Assembly: GCA_905221605.1 (NCBI GenBank)
Contig: CAJNDS010000619.1
Location: 1-52,500, forward strand
DNA: 52,500 nt
From: Symbiodinium natans
Lineage: Eukaryota > Sar > Dinophyceae > Suessiales > Symbiodiniaceae
Direction of reading: 5' to 3'
Shown here in pieces: positions 28,771 to 38,621 of the stretch. A model generated the notes under the pieces. It was not told the DNA's origin. It saw nothing but the letters and a program-made list of their open reading frames with translations, and made no database searches. Numbering within the stretch: the first letter of the stretch is position 1; each line of letters begins with the position of its first letter. A program made the position numbers and the translations under genes.

Positions 28771-29190
28771 ATGCCGCATTGTTTCTATAGATGGTGTGTG
28801 TTTGCCTTTTGTTGTGGAGATGTTTGTTCCCAGGTGTGGAGGTCTCCTAGGCGTGGCACGCACTTGCTCCCGTCTCCTTTGCTCAAGCTGTTTCAGCCTA
28901 TAATATCCCATAAGCTTCCATCTGCTTCCTCAGGTCCCTCAAGTCCTTCGATTGGCCCGGATGCATGGGACGAGAGCCTGATGAAGCAACCTGCTTCCTC
29001 AGGTACCTCAAGCCGTTCGATTGGCCCGGATGCGTGGGACGAGCTTGTTCCAGCCGTTTCAGGTGACCTTGTTGAGAGCCTGATGATTCAAGCTGCTTCC
29101 TCAGGTCCCTCAAGTCGTTCGATTGGCCCGGACGCGTGGGACGAGCTTGTTGCAGCCGTTTCAGGTGACTTTGTTGACAAAAGAGCCTGA
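28771..29190 (+). CDS. Repeat-containing open frame (SSGPSSRSIGPDAWDEL units)
   Basis: From the ATG at 28,771 a plus frame runs to TGA at 29,190. From about 28,915 it consists of three units of QAASSGPSSRSIGPDAWDEL, the last two followed by a segment like VxAVSGDxV. Spacing of the first three unit starts (about 69 and 102-103 bp) roughly keeps the frame; the fourth, at about 29,225, is outside it. Bases vary between units while the peptide stays nearly constant, which hints at past coding. The first 45 residues are cysteine-rich and unconvincing. It could be an exon remnant or a plain minisatellite. Confidence 0.3.
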   Translation: MPHCFYRWCVFAFCCGDVCSQVWRSPRRGTHLLPSPLLKLFQPIISHKLPSASSGPSSPSIGPDAWDESLMKQPASSGTSSRSIGPDAWDELVPAVSGDLVESLMIQAASSGPSSRSIGPDAWDELVAAVSGDFVDKRA

Positions 29191-29310
29191 TGAAGCAAGC
29201 TGCTTCCTCAGGTCACTCAAGTCGTTCGATTGGCCAGCCGTTTCAGGTGATGTTGTTGACCAAAGAGCCTGATGCAGGCTGCCTCCTCAGGTCACTCGAA
29301 GCATTCCATC
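28915..29310. repeat. 69-106 bp tandem repeat
   Basis: Five decreasingly perfect units with GCTTCCTCAGGTCCCTCAAG, CGTTCGATTGGCCCGGA and CAGCCGTTTCAGGTGA. The last two units are shortened. Confidence 0.8.
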
Positions 29311-29999
29311 GGACCCTATCGGTAGTTTAAATTGATGCCTGTTGCACATATATATTTCACACCGTGGTCCAGGAAGCCGCGTTGCCCCACCATCATGCTC
29401 CACTATGCCCCTCGCTCATCACTTCCCTACGTTCGGTCCGGCTGGGAAAATGGGGGAGGGGGTGTCAAAAAACATTGGGCGCTTACCCCGCAACCCAAGG
29501 CTCAGCGCTTGTGCTTTGTGAGGCTGTGGGCCACCCGCCGCCCAAATCCTCAAACAGTTCTAGAACTGGGCTGGATGTCGCAGGGATCGCTGAAAATTGA
29601 CATAGGGGAAGTTTTTTGGTCCCAACAAGTGGGCCAGTTGACCGTCTGCCTATATAAGCATGGTCTATAAGCCCAACGAGCGCTTGTCGATTTTTCATTG
29701 CGCTGCTTCGTTCTTGCCGGCTTTTGCTCGGGACTTGTGATTGACCAGCTGCTTCCCAAGCAGGCAGTCCGTTCCCATTGCGTCCCTAAACTTAGACTTC
29801 AGCCCCCGCGTCCCTGTCAGGAGTTCTAAGAAGCTGTTGGCAAGTGCAGCTCACTAGTTTGAGCTTTGGTCCGCCGACATGTGTTCGCTGCGCAATGTGA
29901 GGTGAGATTGAGCCGTTGAGAGACCTCTAGAGACCTTACATGCTCACGTCACGCTGTGCCATGTGAAGTGAGTATGACTCCACATCCTGCAGGCCTTCC
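29311..29999. other. No gene recognised
   Basis: Unique sequence. A 112-codon plus frame (29,332-29,670) and opposing minus frames overlap without recognisable motifs. Confidence 0.35.
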
Positions 30000-30230
30000 C
30001 ATCCCTAAGGGCCCATGTACCCAAATAGGGAACACTTGCACCCTAAAGCACTGGGACTTTGGGGCCTGAGTATATGACCACTCCCCAAATGATATCCCAC
30101 TCGTCCTCGAGCAGCTCATTCCGGTGGATTGTGTCACAGAGCGCTGCAAGCACATATGGGAACTCTCTTGCCAATGCCTGTCCGCTGCTTCTTCTTCTTC
30201 TTCTTACTGTTCGTTAGTACAACATAAGAA

Positions 30231-30298
30231 AATGAGGTACCCTATATAACCCATTAAAGATTAAAGAGTATATATAGGGGGATATAGGGTACCTCATT
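30231..30298. repeat. 68-bp palindromic element, perfect 17-bp inverted ends
   Basis: AATGAGGTACCCTATAT at 30,231-30,247 is the exact inverted complement of ATATAGGGTACCTCATT at 30,282-30,298, with a 34-bp AT-rich loop. Preceded by (CTT)n at 30,190-30,205. It is either a very young MITE-like element or a transcribed hairpin. Confidence 0.85.
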
Positions 30299-30419
30299 CC
30301 TTCATTCCCTACTAACCAACAGAAAGTCTTTTGGCATGGAAGGAAGGGGAAGGAATGGGCTTCCAGCGGTCTTTGGATGTTAAGTGCCTTTTGCTTCCTC
30401 CTACGGACCAATCTTGCCC

Positions 30420-30526
30420 CTAAGGATCCAGGTACCTCTATAGTATAAACTTGGGCTTTAAAGGGGTTCCAAATAGTAGCTCTAAGGCCATATAGTATAT
30501 ACTCCATAGGTACAGGGATCCTTAGG
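30420..30526. repeat. MITE-like element, family B, copy 2
   Basis: 107 bp with ends CTAAGGATCCAGGTACCTCT and ATAGGTACAGGGATCCTTAG as inverted partners. Interior GGGGTTCCAAATAGTAGCTC then TAAGGCC matches the other family-B copies. Confidence 0.8.
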
Positions 30527-30594
30527 AAGATGGGGGAAGAGTGTTCTCCGCTGGTTTGCAGAGGCAAAGCGGGCCGTAGTCTCAGAGCAAAATG

Positions 30595-30630
30595 GTTTAG
30601 GGTTTAGGGTTTAGGGTTTAGGGTTTCGTG
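30595..30630 (+). repeat. Telomere-like block
   Basis: Five TTTAGGG heptamers. 30,631-31,030 beyond it shows degenerate TTTAGGG/TTTATAGGG units (30,690-30,770) and no supported gene. Confidence 0.85.
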
Positions 30631-31035
30631 ACGTGGGCCTCCCCGCTTGGGTCGTGAGTTGCACCAAGAGCTGAAGCCCGACGAGAAGACTCCTTAGGGT
30701 TTGGAGCCGTCTAGGGTTTTCAGGGTTTCCAGGGTTGATAGGATTTACAGAGTTTATAGGGTTTCGGCAAATTCCGTTTGCAGAGCGGCGTGCAACTCCC
30801 AGCCCTGACATCCCGGCAAGGGGCAGGGAAATGGAGCCCGCCAGCAAAAGGAAGCGAAGTACCCAAAGAAACATGATTAAACAAAGTGGGGAAGCGTCTG
30901 TGATCCACATCTTATACTCTCTAAGCTGCTACTAAGTATCTCGTCTAAGCTCTCCTTCTGAACCAGCGTCGTGAGCGACCCCACTACGACGTCGTCCTTC
31001 AGTCGTGTGCCGCATGCCGCAGAACCCTGCAGCAA

Positions 31036-31075
31036 GATAGCGAGACAGAGAGAGAGGGAGAGAGAGGGACAAAGC

Positions 31076-31126
<51 letters not shown>

Positions 31127-31310
31127 AAGAACCAAACAAAGCACGAGCAGGAGTATCGAATCGACGAGGACGAGGAACAGGAAGAGGAGGATTTTAAAGA
31201 GAAAGAGGGAAGCGAGAAAGGGCAAGATAGATGAAGAAAGAGATGGAAAGCTCGGAAGAGATAAGAGAGAGAGAGAGAGACAGAGAGAGAGAACAAGACA
31301 GAGGAAGTAA
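31036..31310. repeat. (GA)n-rich region
   Basis: GAGA runs at 31,040-31,130 and 31,262-31,300 with purine-rich linkers. Serine/leucine-rich minus frames (up to ~139 codons) are artefacts. Confidence 0.9.
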
Positions 31311-31465
31311 GAAAAACATTTTAAAAACAACAAAAAAGGAACGAACAGAAACAGAGGACCCAGGGCTCAAGGTGATTGCATGAGAGGGAGCGAAGCAGGG
31401 GACAAGTAACAAGGACGATGACGCCAAGAGAAGGCGGGGCAAGGGGAAGGCAAACACTGAAACCC

Positions 31466-31558
31466 TGAGGGTCCATGTACCTATATAGTAATACTAGAGG
31501 TTCCCATAAAGTAGCTTTAGGGCCCAAGTGTATGCTATACAGGTACATGGACCCTTAA
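31466..31558. repeat. MITE-like element, family B, copy 3
   Basis: Ends GAGGGTCCATGTACCTATAT and ACAGGTACATGGACCC, imperfect inverted partners. Interior GAGGTTCCCATAAAGTAGC then TTTAGGGCCC. Confidence 0.8.
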
Positions 31559-32639
31559 AGAAAGAAGGGGCAGCTCCCAACAAGAGGGATGGGCTTCAAC
31601 AGAGCAAGCCTCAACGTCAGTGGCATTTGATGACACGCACTTCGTCCGGGACATGACTTCGACCGCAGATCGACTGCAGGTATCACTCTGGGATGCAGGC
31701 GCAATCTGTTGGGGTTGAGGGCTTCTAGGATTTTTAGGGTTTATAGGGTTGAGGTTTTAGGGTTTAAGGGGGGGGGGGGGGTCACACCATCATACAGGTG
31801 GGCCTTGTTCTCGCCTCCGCAGCCATGCCATCAACATCAAGACGACAGCAACCTTTGGCCATGCCTCAGTCGCCGGTACCAAGATGGATGAGTTGATCAT
31901 GGCCCAAAATCCATGTGCATCTCAGCCGTGCCAAGACCAAGCTTGCGTAGACATGCCCTAATGCAGCACCAGACGGAACTGACCAGGGGAACATGACCAG
32001 AACAAAATTCCTGCAACCGAATGCTTCCAAAACCAGGCAACTGGGATGGGCCTCCTCATAGCTGATGTTGGCCCCACCTCCATAACCAAGAGCTGCTGGC
32101 TGGTCATGCTGATCCCGGGCTAACGGGATTACCCCACGGCTTGAGATGTTCAGCAACTCGAACTCCAGCTGTCACTAGCTATGATCAAAGCAAGGGCAAG
32201 GTGTCCTTCAAAGCACGTTGCGGTTGGTCCAGCCGAATGCTTGAGAAGCGGGCGGGCCACGCACCTGCTTCAAGCAGCGCAACGTGGAAAACAGGAAGAA
32301 ACACAGCTTTCCAATGTGCACCAAACCCGGCCGAATTTTGCATTCGTGTGCATGATGTGACTAATTTCTGGCAGTGGTCACTGCCAGTCGGCTGTTGAAT
32401 CCCATCAACCACGTCTTAAGCAAAGTGTGCTGCCCAAAGCCGCCTCATGTAGCCATGCATACCCGCTCCCGTGTCTTCCGCCAGCCTTCAGCTCCGAGGT
32501 TCGTCCGGGCACCGTACTCCTCGCAATGGGACAGAATCGGGGGCCACAGCTGCCTGTTGAAGAGCACTGCAAGCCCCGAAGCACAATGAGACTAAAGAAT
32601 CAGAAGAATAAATGGAGTGACACCATGGTCTTGAGGTTT
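31559..32639. other. No gene recognised
   Basis: A G homopolymer lies at about 31,769-31,780 among degenerate TTTATAGGG units. A minus frame 31,866-32,156 (96 codons) has a hydrophobic stretch (FVLVMFPWSV...YASLVLARL) and may be an exon, but nothing defines its ends. Plus and minus frames at 32,141-32,600 conflict. Confidence 0.3.
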
Positions 32640-32951
32640 TGGGGTTTAGGGTTTAGGGTTGCCTATGGAAAGGGAGCCATGAACTCATCTCTTAGAAGCA
32701 AGGCTCAGCGAAGTTTAAGTCCACGCACCAGCAATGCTAAGCAAACAAAGCGTTGTATCCGCCAATGTTAACGAAAACCTGAAACCGATGATGGGAGCTG
32801 GCCTACAAAATGCCCGAGCATTTGTGCAACCATGTGTTCCCCTACACCCTCCAAAAAAAAACCTTCCTCGGAGCGCCCTGGGTCATCAGGGCGCAGACGC
32901 AATGATGTCGGGGTGAAAGGAGGCCTTGGGCTCCATGTCTCCGATTTTTGC

Positions 32952-32998
32952 AGTTTAGGGTTTAGGGTTTAGGGTTTAGGGTTTAGGGTTTAGGGTTC
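32952..32998 (+). repeat. Telomere-like array
   Basis: Six to seven TTTAGGG heptamers. A smaller pair is at 32,640-32,662. Confidence 0.9.
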
Positions 32999-33101
32999 AG
33001 AGTTTATATGGGGGTTGGTCTGAAACTGGTGCTCGCTTCTCGGTACCCTAAACCCCATGGCATATGCACATATATGCATACACTACAAAATTGACACTCA
33101 A

Positions 33102-33132
33102 AGAGGCTCTCTCTCTCTCTCTCTCTCTCTCA
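33102..33132. repeat. (CT)n microsatellite
   Basis: About 28 bp of CT dinucleotides. Confidence 0.9.
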
Positions 33133-33870
33133 TGGGCGCTCAAAGCACGCAGGCCGATGAGACCGCCATCAAAGCGGCCCCTAAACCCTATAACCCGAAG
33201 CCCTCATCTTACGGTTCGCATGCACTCGGCAATTGCTTGGAAGTCTAGGCGTTAGGGATTATACCACTGCTTGCTTAAACGCCACCCAAAAACACAAAAA
33301 AAATCTTCCTTTTCAGGCCAGTATTTTAGGGATTACTGTCCTGTATTTGTTTTTGGAGGGGGAGGGTTCTTAAGCAAAGAGAAGTATAGGGGCAGGATTT
33401 GCCACCACGACGCTTACTGTGCGAAGTGCTGCTGCATGTTTACAATGCGTAAGCCAGCCAATGGCAGAAGCCAACAGACGGGCTACCCACTGGGGGAACT
33501 GAAGGAGGAGAACCCCCGCCGGCGCGCTTCCAGCAACCTTGCACGAAAACGTCAAAAATTGAAAGCTCCACATATTGCCAGAAGTCCGTTGAGCAGCGTC
33601 TCACTACTTCATGAATACTTAGCCGGCGCTTCCCTCACCTAAGCCAAAAGTTCTCAATGCTCCGGCTGCCCCACGCACCTTGCACCTTCAGCTTCGGGAA
33701 AGATGGAGAACCCAAACCCCCAAATGTGTTGGTCACTGTGTTTCGGCTCAAACGCTTGGCTGGGTGGCTCCTCTTCCAGTCGCTCAAGCATGTCGGGATT
33801 GACAATCCAGCCGGTGCGCAGCTGGCACCTTGGTGATGGGTTTATATTGTTGCCACCTGGTGACGGGGCT
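33133..33870. other. No gene recognised
   Basis: A 123-codon plus frame at 33,271-33,642 lacks recognisable motifs and is partly contradicted by an open minus frame. Confidence 0.3.
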
Positions 33871-34145
33871 TTAGGGTTGATATAGGGTTTAGGGTTTGAG
33901 GTTTCGAGTTCATAAGGGTTTAGGATTTATGCGGGGTTTAGGGTTTAAGGTTGAGAGTTGCCCCAGGGTTCCCAGCATGATGAACAGCAACGTGCACTTC
34001 TTCTGAGCAAGGGGGGCCCGCGACCGGGAAAAAGGAAGATACCTTGACAAGAAATGGACTGTTTATGAGCCTGGAACCCTCGCTCGTCTTAGGGTTCAGG
34101 GTTCAGGGTTCCGGGTTCAGGGTTCAGGGTTTAGGGTTTAGGGTA
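33871..34145 (+). repeat. Degenerate telomere-like blocks
   Basis: TTTAGGG, TTCAGGG and TTAAGG variants at 33,871-33,960 and six TTCAGGG/TTTAGGG units at 34,090-34,145, around a short unique piece. Confidence 0.75.
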
Positions 34146-34755
34146 GTAATCCTTTCGTTCCTCTTTGCACGATGACGACGACGATGATGACAAGGATGAC
34201 CTACTGGACTTGCTGGGTATGTCCTTCACTAGGCTGTCCGCTCTTGGCTGTTTATCTCTTGCCTGATTATGTCTGAATCTTGCTTGTGATTTTGTGCATG
34301 TGTATGTGTGTGTGCGTATTCCTGTCTAGTGTGTTCTTACGTCTGCCATTACGTCTGTGTTTGAGACATGCTTGTCTTGCTTGAACTCGCTGTATCTTCG
34401 TTACTTGTGTCTTTCTTTCGTTCGTTCTCTCCAGCACTCTCTTTCCCTCTGTCTCTCTCTCTCTCTCCGTCTCTTTTTCAATGCCGTTCGTTCGTTCCTT
34501 CCTCTCTTATTCACTATTGCTTGCCTACCTCTGCCCTTGAAGACACATTCCAGAGTAGTAGTTAGATGAGAAAACAACGGCAACGTTGTCTCTCCCAATC
34601 TCGTCCTTCCTTCCTGACCACATGACCCCCGTAGAGGGGCAGTCGCCCCGAATGAGGCGCGGGTTAAGTCAGTGCGACCCGCCCAACCACCACGCGCTCC
34701 CCCAACAAATGGACCTAAATCTGATGTACCAGTTCTTGCTTGCTTGTTTGCTATT
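34146..34755. other. Pyrimidine-rich unique sequence; no gene
   Basis: Starts with GACGAC/GATGAT triplets, then TCTCTC-rich sequence at 34,425-34,480. The frames open here (for example minus 34,401-34,946) owe their length to the simple sequence. Confidence 0.45.
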
Positions 34756-34851
34756 TTCTCTCTCTTTCTCACTCTCTCTCTCTTCTTCTTCTTTTTCTTC
34801 TTCTTCCTCTTCTCCGCACTTAGGAGTCCCCCCCGGAGGCTCTCTTTCTCT

Positions 34852-34902
<51 letters not shown>

Positions 34903-34912
34903 TCTCTCTCGA
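34756..34912. repeat. (CT)n/(CTT)n microsatellite
   Basis: Almost pure TC and TTC repeats with one 45-bp interruption. Confidence 0.9.
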
Positions 34913-35633
34913 CCACTGAAGGCGCAATACCGGCACACAAAAACAAACAGCACAGATACGACAGACGACACTCTTCACGCGTTTGCTATCTTGTATCACA
35001 TACGAGTCCAACACACCTCAGGTGGGCCTAGATTCGCCAGACTGACACCCAGTGGGCCAGGTCCGCAGGGTTCGGAGGCCGCCAGGCCGTAGGATGGCAC
35101 GGCCAACCACCAAAGCAGGACGCAGGACCAAGCCATGTCAGTGGCAGGAAGGGATCTCGGGCCGGAGTCCTCGAAGCTTCCTTCCTACGAAAGCTGGACT
35201 TGAAAGCGGCTTGACAGGCAAAGCGAGGAAAAGCGTGTGGAACTAGCTAGATCCTTGCAGCAAAGACTACGCCAAGATGCACTCAGGTATAAGGATACAG
35301 AACATATAGCTTTGAGTCGCCGCAAACCGCAAGCCCCTGGCTTGAACTGACCTTGATGCCAGCTTCTTCTCCGTGTGCACGGCCGAGATGAAGATCTGAG
35401 CTGCGGGGCGCGAGGTGAGGAAATCGGTACGTATGCTAACGTACGAGTAGAACAGTCGAATGTGCGTGAGATCTGAAGATGCGAACTCGACGATCAAAAT
35501 GCAGGTGAAAGAGTCCACTCTGTTGACACCCGCACGACACACCCTGCATTTGATACACTACATGCACGCACCTTGACATGGGAGGGCTGAGAGGCAGCAG
35601 TGCTAGCTTGAGAAACAGAGCGCAGCTTGTCCC
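34913..35633. other. No gene recognised
   Basis: Unique sequence with frames of 60-90 codons on both strands and no motifs. Confidence 0.35.
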
Positions 35634-35709
35634 TAAACGCTAAACCCTAAACCCTAAACCCTAAACCCTAAACCCTAAACCCTAAACCCTAAACCCTAAA
35701 CCCTAAACC
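35634..35709 (-). repeat. Telomere-like array, CCCTAAA orientation
   Basis: Ten near-perfect CCCTAAA heptamers, the longest C-rich array in the window. Confidence 0.95.
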
Positions 35710-35765
35710 GCGGAAGGTTTTGGAGCACACTGCGATGCAACACCTGTCTGGTTGCGAGTGGGTTA

Positions 35766-35890
35766 GCATCCTTGGGGACTAGTCGAATGAACCCCAAAAT
35801 TGGGGCTAACATATCCTATACTACTATGAACCCTATTCAGGTACATGGACCATAAACCCTTTTAGGGTTCATTCCGTCCGCAAGGATGCC
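35766..35890. repeat. MITE-like element, family C, copy 2
   Basis: 125 bp. GCATCCTTGGGGAC...GAATGAACCCCAAAA on the left is the imperfect inverted partner of TTTTAGGGTTCATTC...CAAGGATGCC on the right. The interior ATTCAGGTACATGGACCATAA matches 28,591-28,699. Part of its right end resembles a telomere heptamer. Confidence 0.75.
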
Positions 35891-35923
35891 ATGACCAGTG
35901 GAGAGCAAGTGCCATGTGCTTTG

Positions 35924-35960
35924 TAGGGTTTAGGGTTCAGTAGGGTTTAGGGTTTAAAGT
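35924..35960 (+). repeat. Telomere-like block
   Basis: TTTAGGG/TTCAGTAGGG units, right partner of the CCCTAAA array at 35,634. Confidence 0.8.
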
Positions 35961-36351
35961 TGATAGGGTGTAATTATCGAGACCGACACCACGTGCAAGC
36001 TTCAAACGGAGCTTGGGACCCACCACCTGCAATACGATGGGGCACTTTCCCATGTCCACCACGATGCCGCTGTGGCCCGGTGTGGCTCCATGGGCCTTTG
36101 CAGGACAACCCCGTCCCCCAACTGCCATGGGACAATTTCGAAGCGCATATTCGAGAAGCTTTCTGCTCACTTCGTGCTGTCGATGCCAAAACTTCCAAAC
36201 CCTTTGTGGTCATCCACCAGGCATCCCCTTCCGACCTTCTGCGAATTTTGAAGCTGCTGTCATTGCTGAGTTCTATGACACTGGGAGTGGCGTTTCCCTC
36301 CTCCGTACTATGCGTACTGCGGGCCTACATGTGCTTGCGCAGAAATTATTT
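35961..36351. other. No certain gene; one protein-like minus frame
   Basis: On the minus strand, about 35,990-36,170 reads CPAKAHGATPGHSGIVVD then MGKCPIVLQVVGPKLRLKLA, which looks protein-like, but start, stop and splice sites are unclear and other frames are also open. Confidence 0.25.
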
Positions 36352-36642
36352 TACTTTGAACATCCCCACCCTCTCTTGGTAGAGATACTCTGGGGTTGGG
36401 CTCCAGGGACACTCTGGGGCTGGGCACTTCGGGGACACTGGTTGGGCACTTCAGAGAGACTCTGGGCTGGACACTGGGTTTGGGCACTCCAGAAAGACTC
36501 TGAAGTAAGGGACTCTCTGGCACTCTGGGTTGGGCACTCCAACAAAACTCTGGGCTTGGGCACTCCAAGGGAGACTCTGGGCTTGGGCACTCAAGGGACA
36601 CTCTAGCACTCCAGGCACACGTTTGGGTTTGGGCACTTCAGG
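36352..36642. repeat. Minisatellite with conserved left flank, copy 2
   Basis: About nine 24-30 bp units (GGGCACTCCA, GGGACACTCTGG, GACTCTGGGCTTG) after the flank TTTACTTTGAACATCCCC. Same family as 1,186-1,346. Three minus frames stay open through it. Confidence 0.8.
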
Positions 36643-36993
36643 GATGAGCGAGGAGTAGACTGGGCGAGGAGAAGAGTTCCGGGCGAGGAGAAGAGTTGAG
36701 TCTAAAATCTAACGACCCCACACCGAGGGTGGGGAAAAACCTATTTTGGGCTAGCAGGTCGGTATGTGTACATATTGGGTTTCTTGTGTGCTGGACGCGA
36801 ACGCACATGGCAGAGATCCACGCAGTGCCAGTTTGCTTGCGGAGAAGAACTGTGTGCATGTAGTGTGCGACACAGCAGCACACACAACAAACAACCTGCG
36901 AACGCCCATGTTGCATGCCGGTCCCATCACTCTTGGCTCATGCATTGAATGGCATCGACACGTTATGATTTTCGGGCTTTGTCTCAACCCGTT
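36643..36993. other. No gene recognised
   Basis: Unique sequence with 60-90 codon frames on both strands, none convincing. Confidence 0.35.
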
Positions 36994-37026
36994 TGTGCCA
37001 CGATTACGTTACCAGCACAGGTTTTT
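36994..37026 (-). repeat. Inverted partial copy of the ~230-bp satellite
   Basis: GCCACGATTACGTTACCAGC then ACAGG plus a T run is the inverted complement of ACTGTGCTGGTAACGTAATC, the core of the array that starts 170 bp downstream. Confidence 0.75.
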
Positions 37027-37194
37027 GGGGGCGTCCCGCGCCCAGATGGGGCGCTGGTTGGTTAGTTACAGTTCGGGCTTTGGTCATGGCTCTTTTCATT
37101 TCCCACAAAGGATAAACATCTCAATTTACGTTAAAGGAGCGTGTTTTACAGCCCCCAAAACACAGGGGCAGTGCCAGTTGCTTACTCTGAAGGC

Positions 37195-38466
37195 CCTAGA
37201 GGTTTGTCGCGGGCCCTCCAAGCTCGTAGGGTTTGGTGAAGGCCATCGAGGTTTTGTCGTATGTCCCCTCCCTTCGTGCTCGTAGGGTTTCGCGCCCGAT
37301 GTTTAAGACTTTTTTAGGGAACGTGTTTTACTAGTTCCACGATGGCTCCATAGTCTGCGCAAAAACTGTGCTGGTAACGTAATCGTGGCCCATAACCTGC
37401 CCGCACAGTTCAGATGTTTCGGAAAAAACACCAGCGCAAAACCCTAAACCTTTCTTATAAGGGGCTGTGAGGGCCTGCGGGTCGTAGAGGTTTGTCGTAT
37501 GTGGCATGTCCCCTCCCTTGGTGCTCGTGGGGTTTCAGATGTTTGGGTAACCACCGTTTTTAGGAACGTGTTTTACTAGTCTCACCGATGGCTCCACAGC
37601 CTGCCCACAAACTGTGCTGGTAACGTAATCGTGGCCCCATAACCTGCGCGCACAGTTCAGATGTTTCGGTGAAACCAGCGTAACACCCTAAACCACCTTT
37701 CTTTTAAGAGGCTGTGAGGGCCTGCGGGTCGTAGAGGCTTGTCGTATGTCCCCCTTGGTGCTCGTGGGGCTTCAGATGTTTAGGTAACCACTTTTTTTGC
37801 AAACGTGTTTTACCCGTCCCACCGATGGCTCCATAGCCTGCCCCAAAAACTGCGCTGGAAACGTAATCGTGGCCACATAACCTGCCCACACAGTTCAGAT
37901 GATACGGTAAAACCAGAGTAAAACCCTAAACCACTTTCTTTTTAGGGCCTGCAGAGGTTTGTCGTATGTCCCCTCCCTTGTTGCTCGTAGGGTTTCAGAT
38001 ATTTGGGCGACCACCTGTTTTAGGGAATGTGTTTTACTAGTCCCACGATGGCTCCATAGCCTGCGCAAAAACTGTGCTGGTAACGTAATCATGGCCCCAT
38101 AACCTGCCCGCACACTTCAAGATGCTTCGGTAAAATGCCAGTGCAAAACCCTAAACCACCTTTCTTTTAACTGGCTGTGAGGGCCTGCGGGTCGTAGAGG
38201 TTTGTCGTACAGATGTCTGGGTAACCTTTTTAGGGACAATGTTTTGCCAGTCCCACCGGCTCCATATAGCCTGCCCAAAACCTGGGCTGGAAGCGTAATC
38301 GTGGCCCCATAACGTGCCCGCGCAGTTCAGATGTTTCGGTAAAACAAGTGTAAAACCCTAAACCACCTTTCTCTTAAGAGGCTGTGAGGGCCTGTGGGTC
38401 GTAGAGGTTTGTCGTATGTCCCCTCCCTTGGCGCTCGTGGGGTTTCAGATGTTTGGGTAACCATAG
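37195..38466 (+). repeat. ~210-250 bp satellite array
   Basis: Five to six tandem units with landmarks GTCGTAGAGGTTTGTCGTAT, GGGGTTTCAGATGTTTGGGT, CACCGATGGCTCCATAGCC and GTGCTGGTAACGTAATCGTG. Each unit ends in AAAACCCTAAACCACCTTTC, so a CCCTAAA heptamer is built into every repeat. Unit length shrinks from about 248 to 212 along the array. Confidence 0.9.
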
Positions 38467-38620
38467 CAAATTCCAGGGACTGTTTTCGGTAAGGGCTTCG
38501 CCCGCTCGCAGTCATAGCTAATCCAGGGACGGTTCTCGGTAACGGCTTCGCCCGCTCGCAGTCATAGGGACTGTTTTCGGTAGCGTCTTCGCACGCGCGC
38601 AGTCATAGCAAATTCCAGGA
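38467..38620 (+). repeat. ~45-65 bp satellite, three units
   Basis: CATAGCAAATTCCAGGGACT, TTTTCGGTAAGGGCTTCGCC and CGCTCGCAGT, repeated with small changes. It links the two larger arrays on either side. Confidence 0.8.
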
Positions 38621-38621
38621 A

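Noticed and set aside
31866-32156. A membrane-protein gene on the minus strand
   Set aside because: One hydrophobic stretch only, no defined exon ends, no relatives in the window. Left as a remark.
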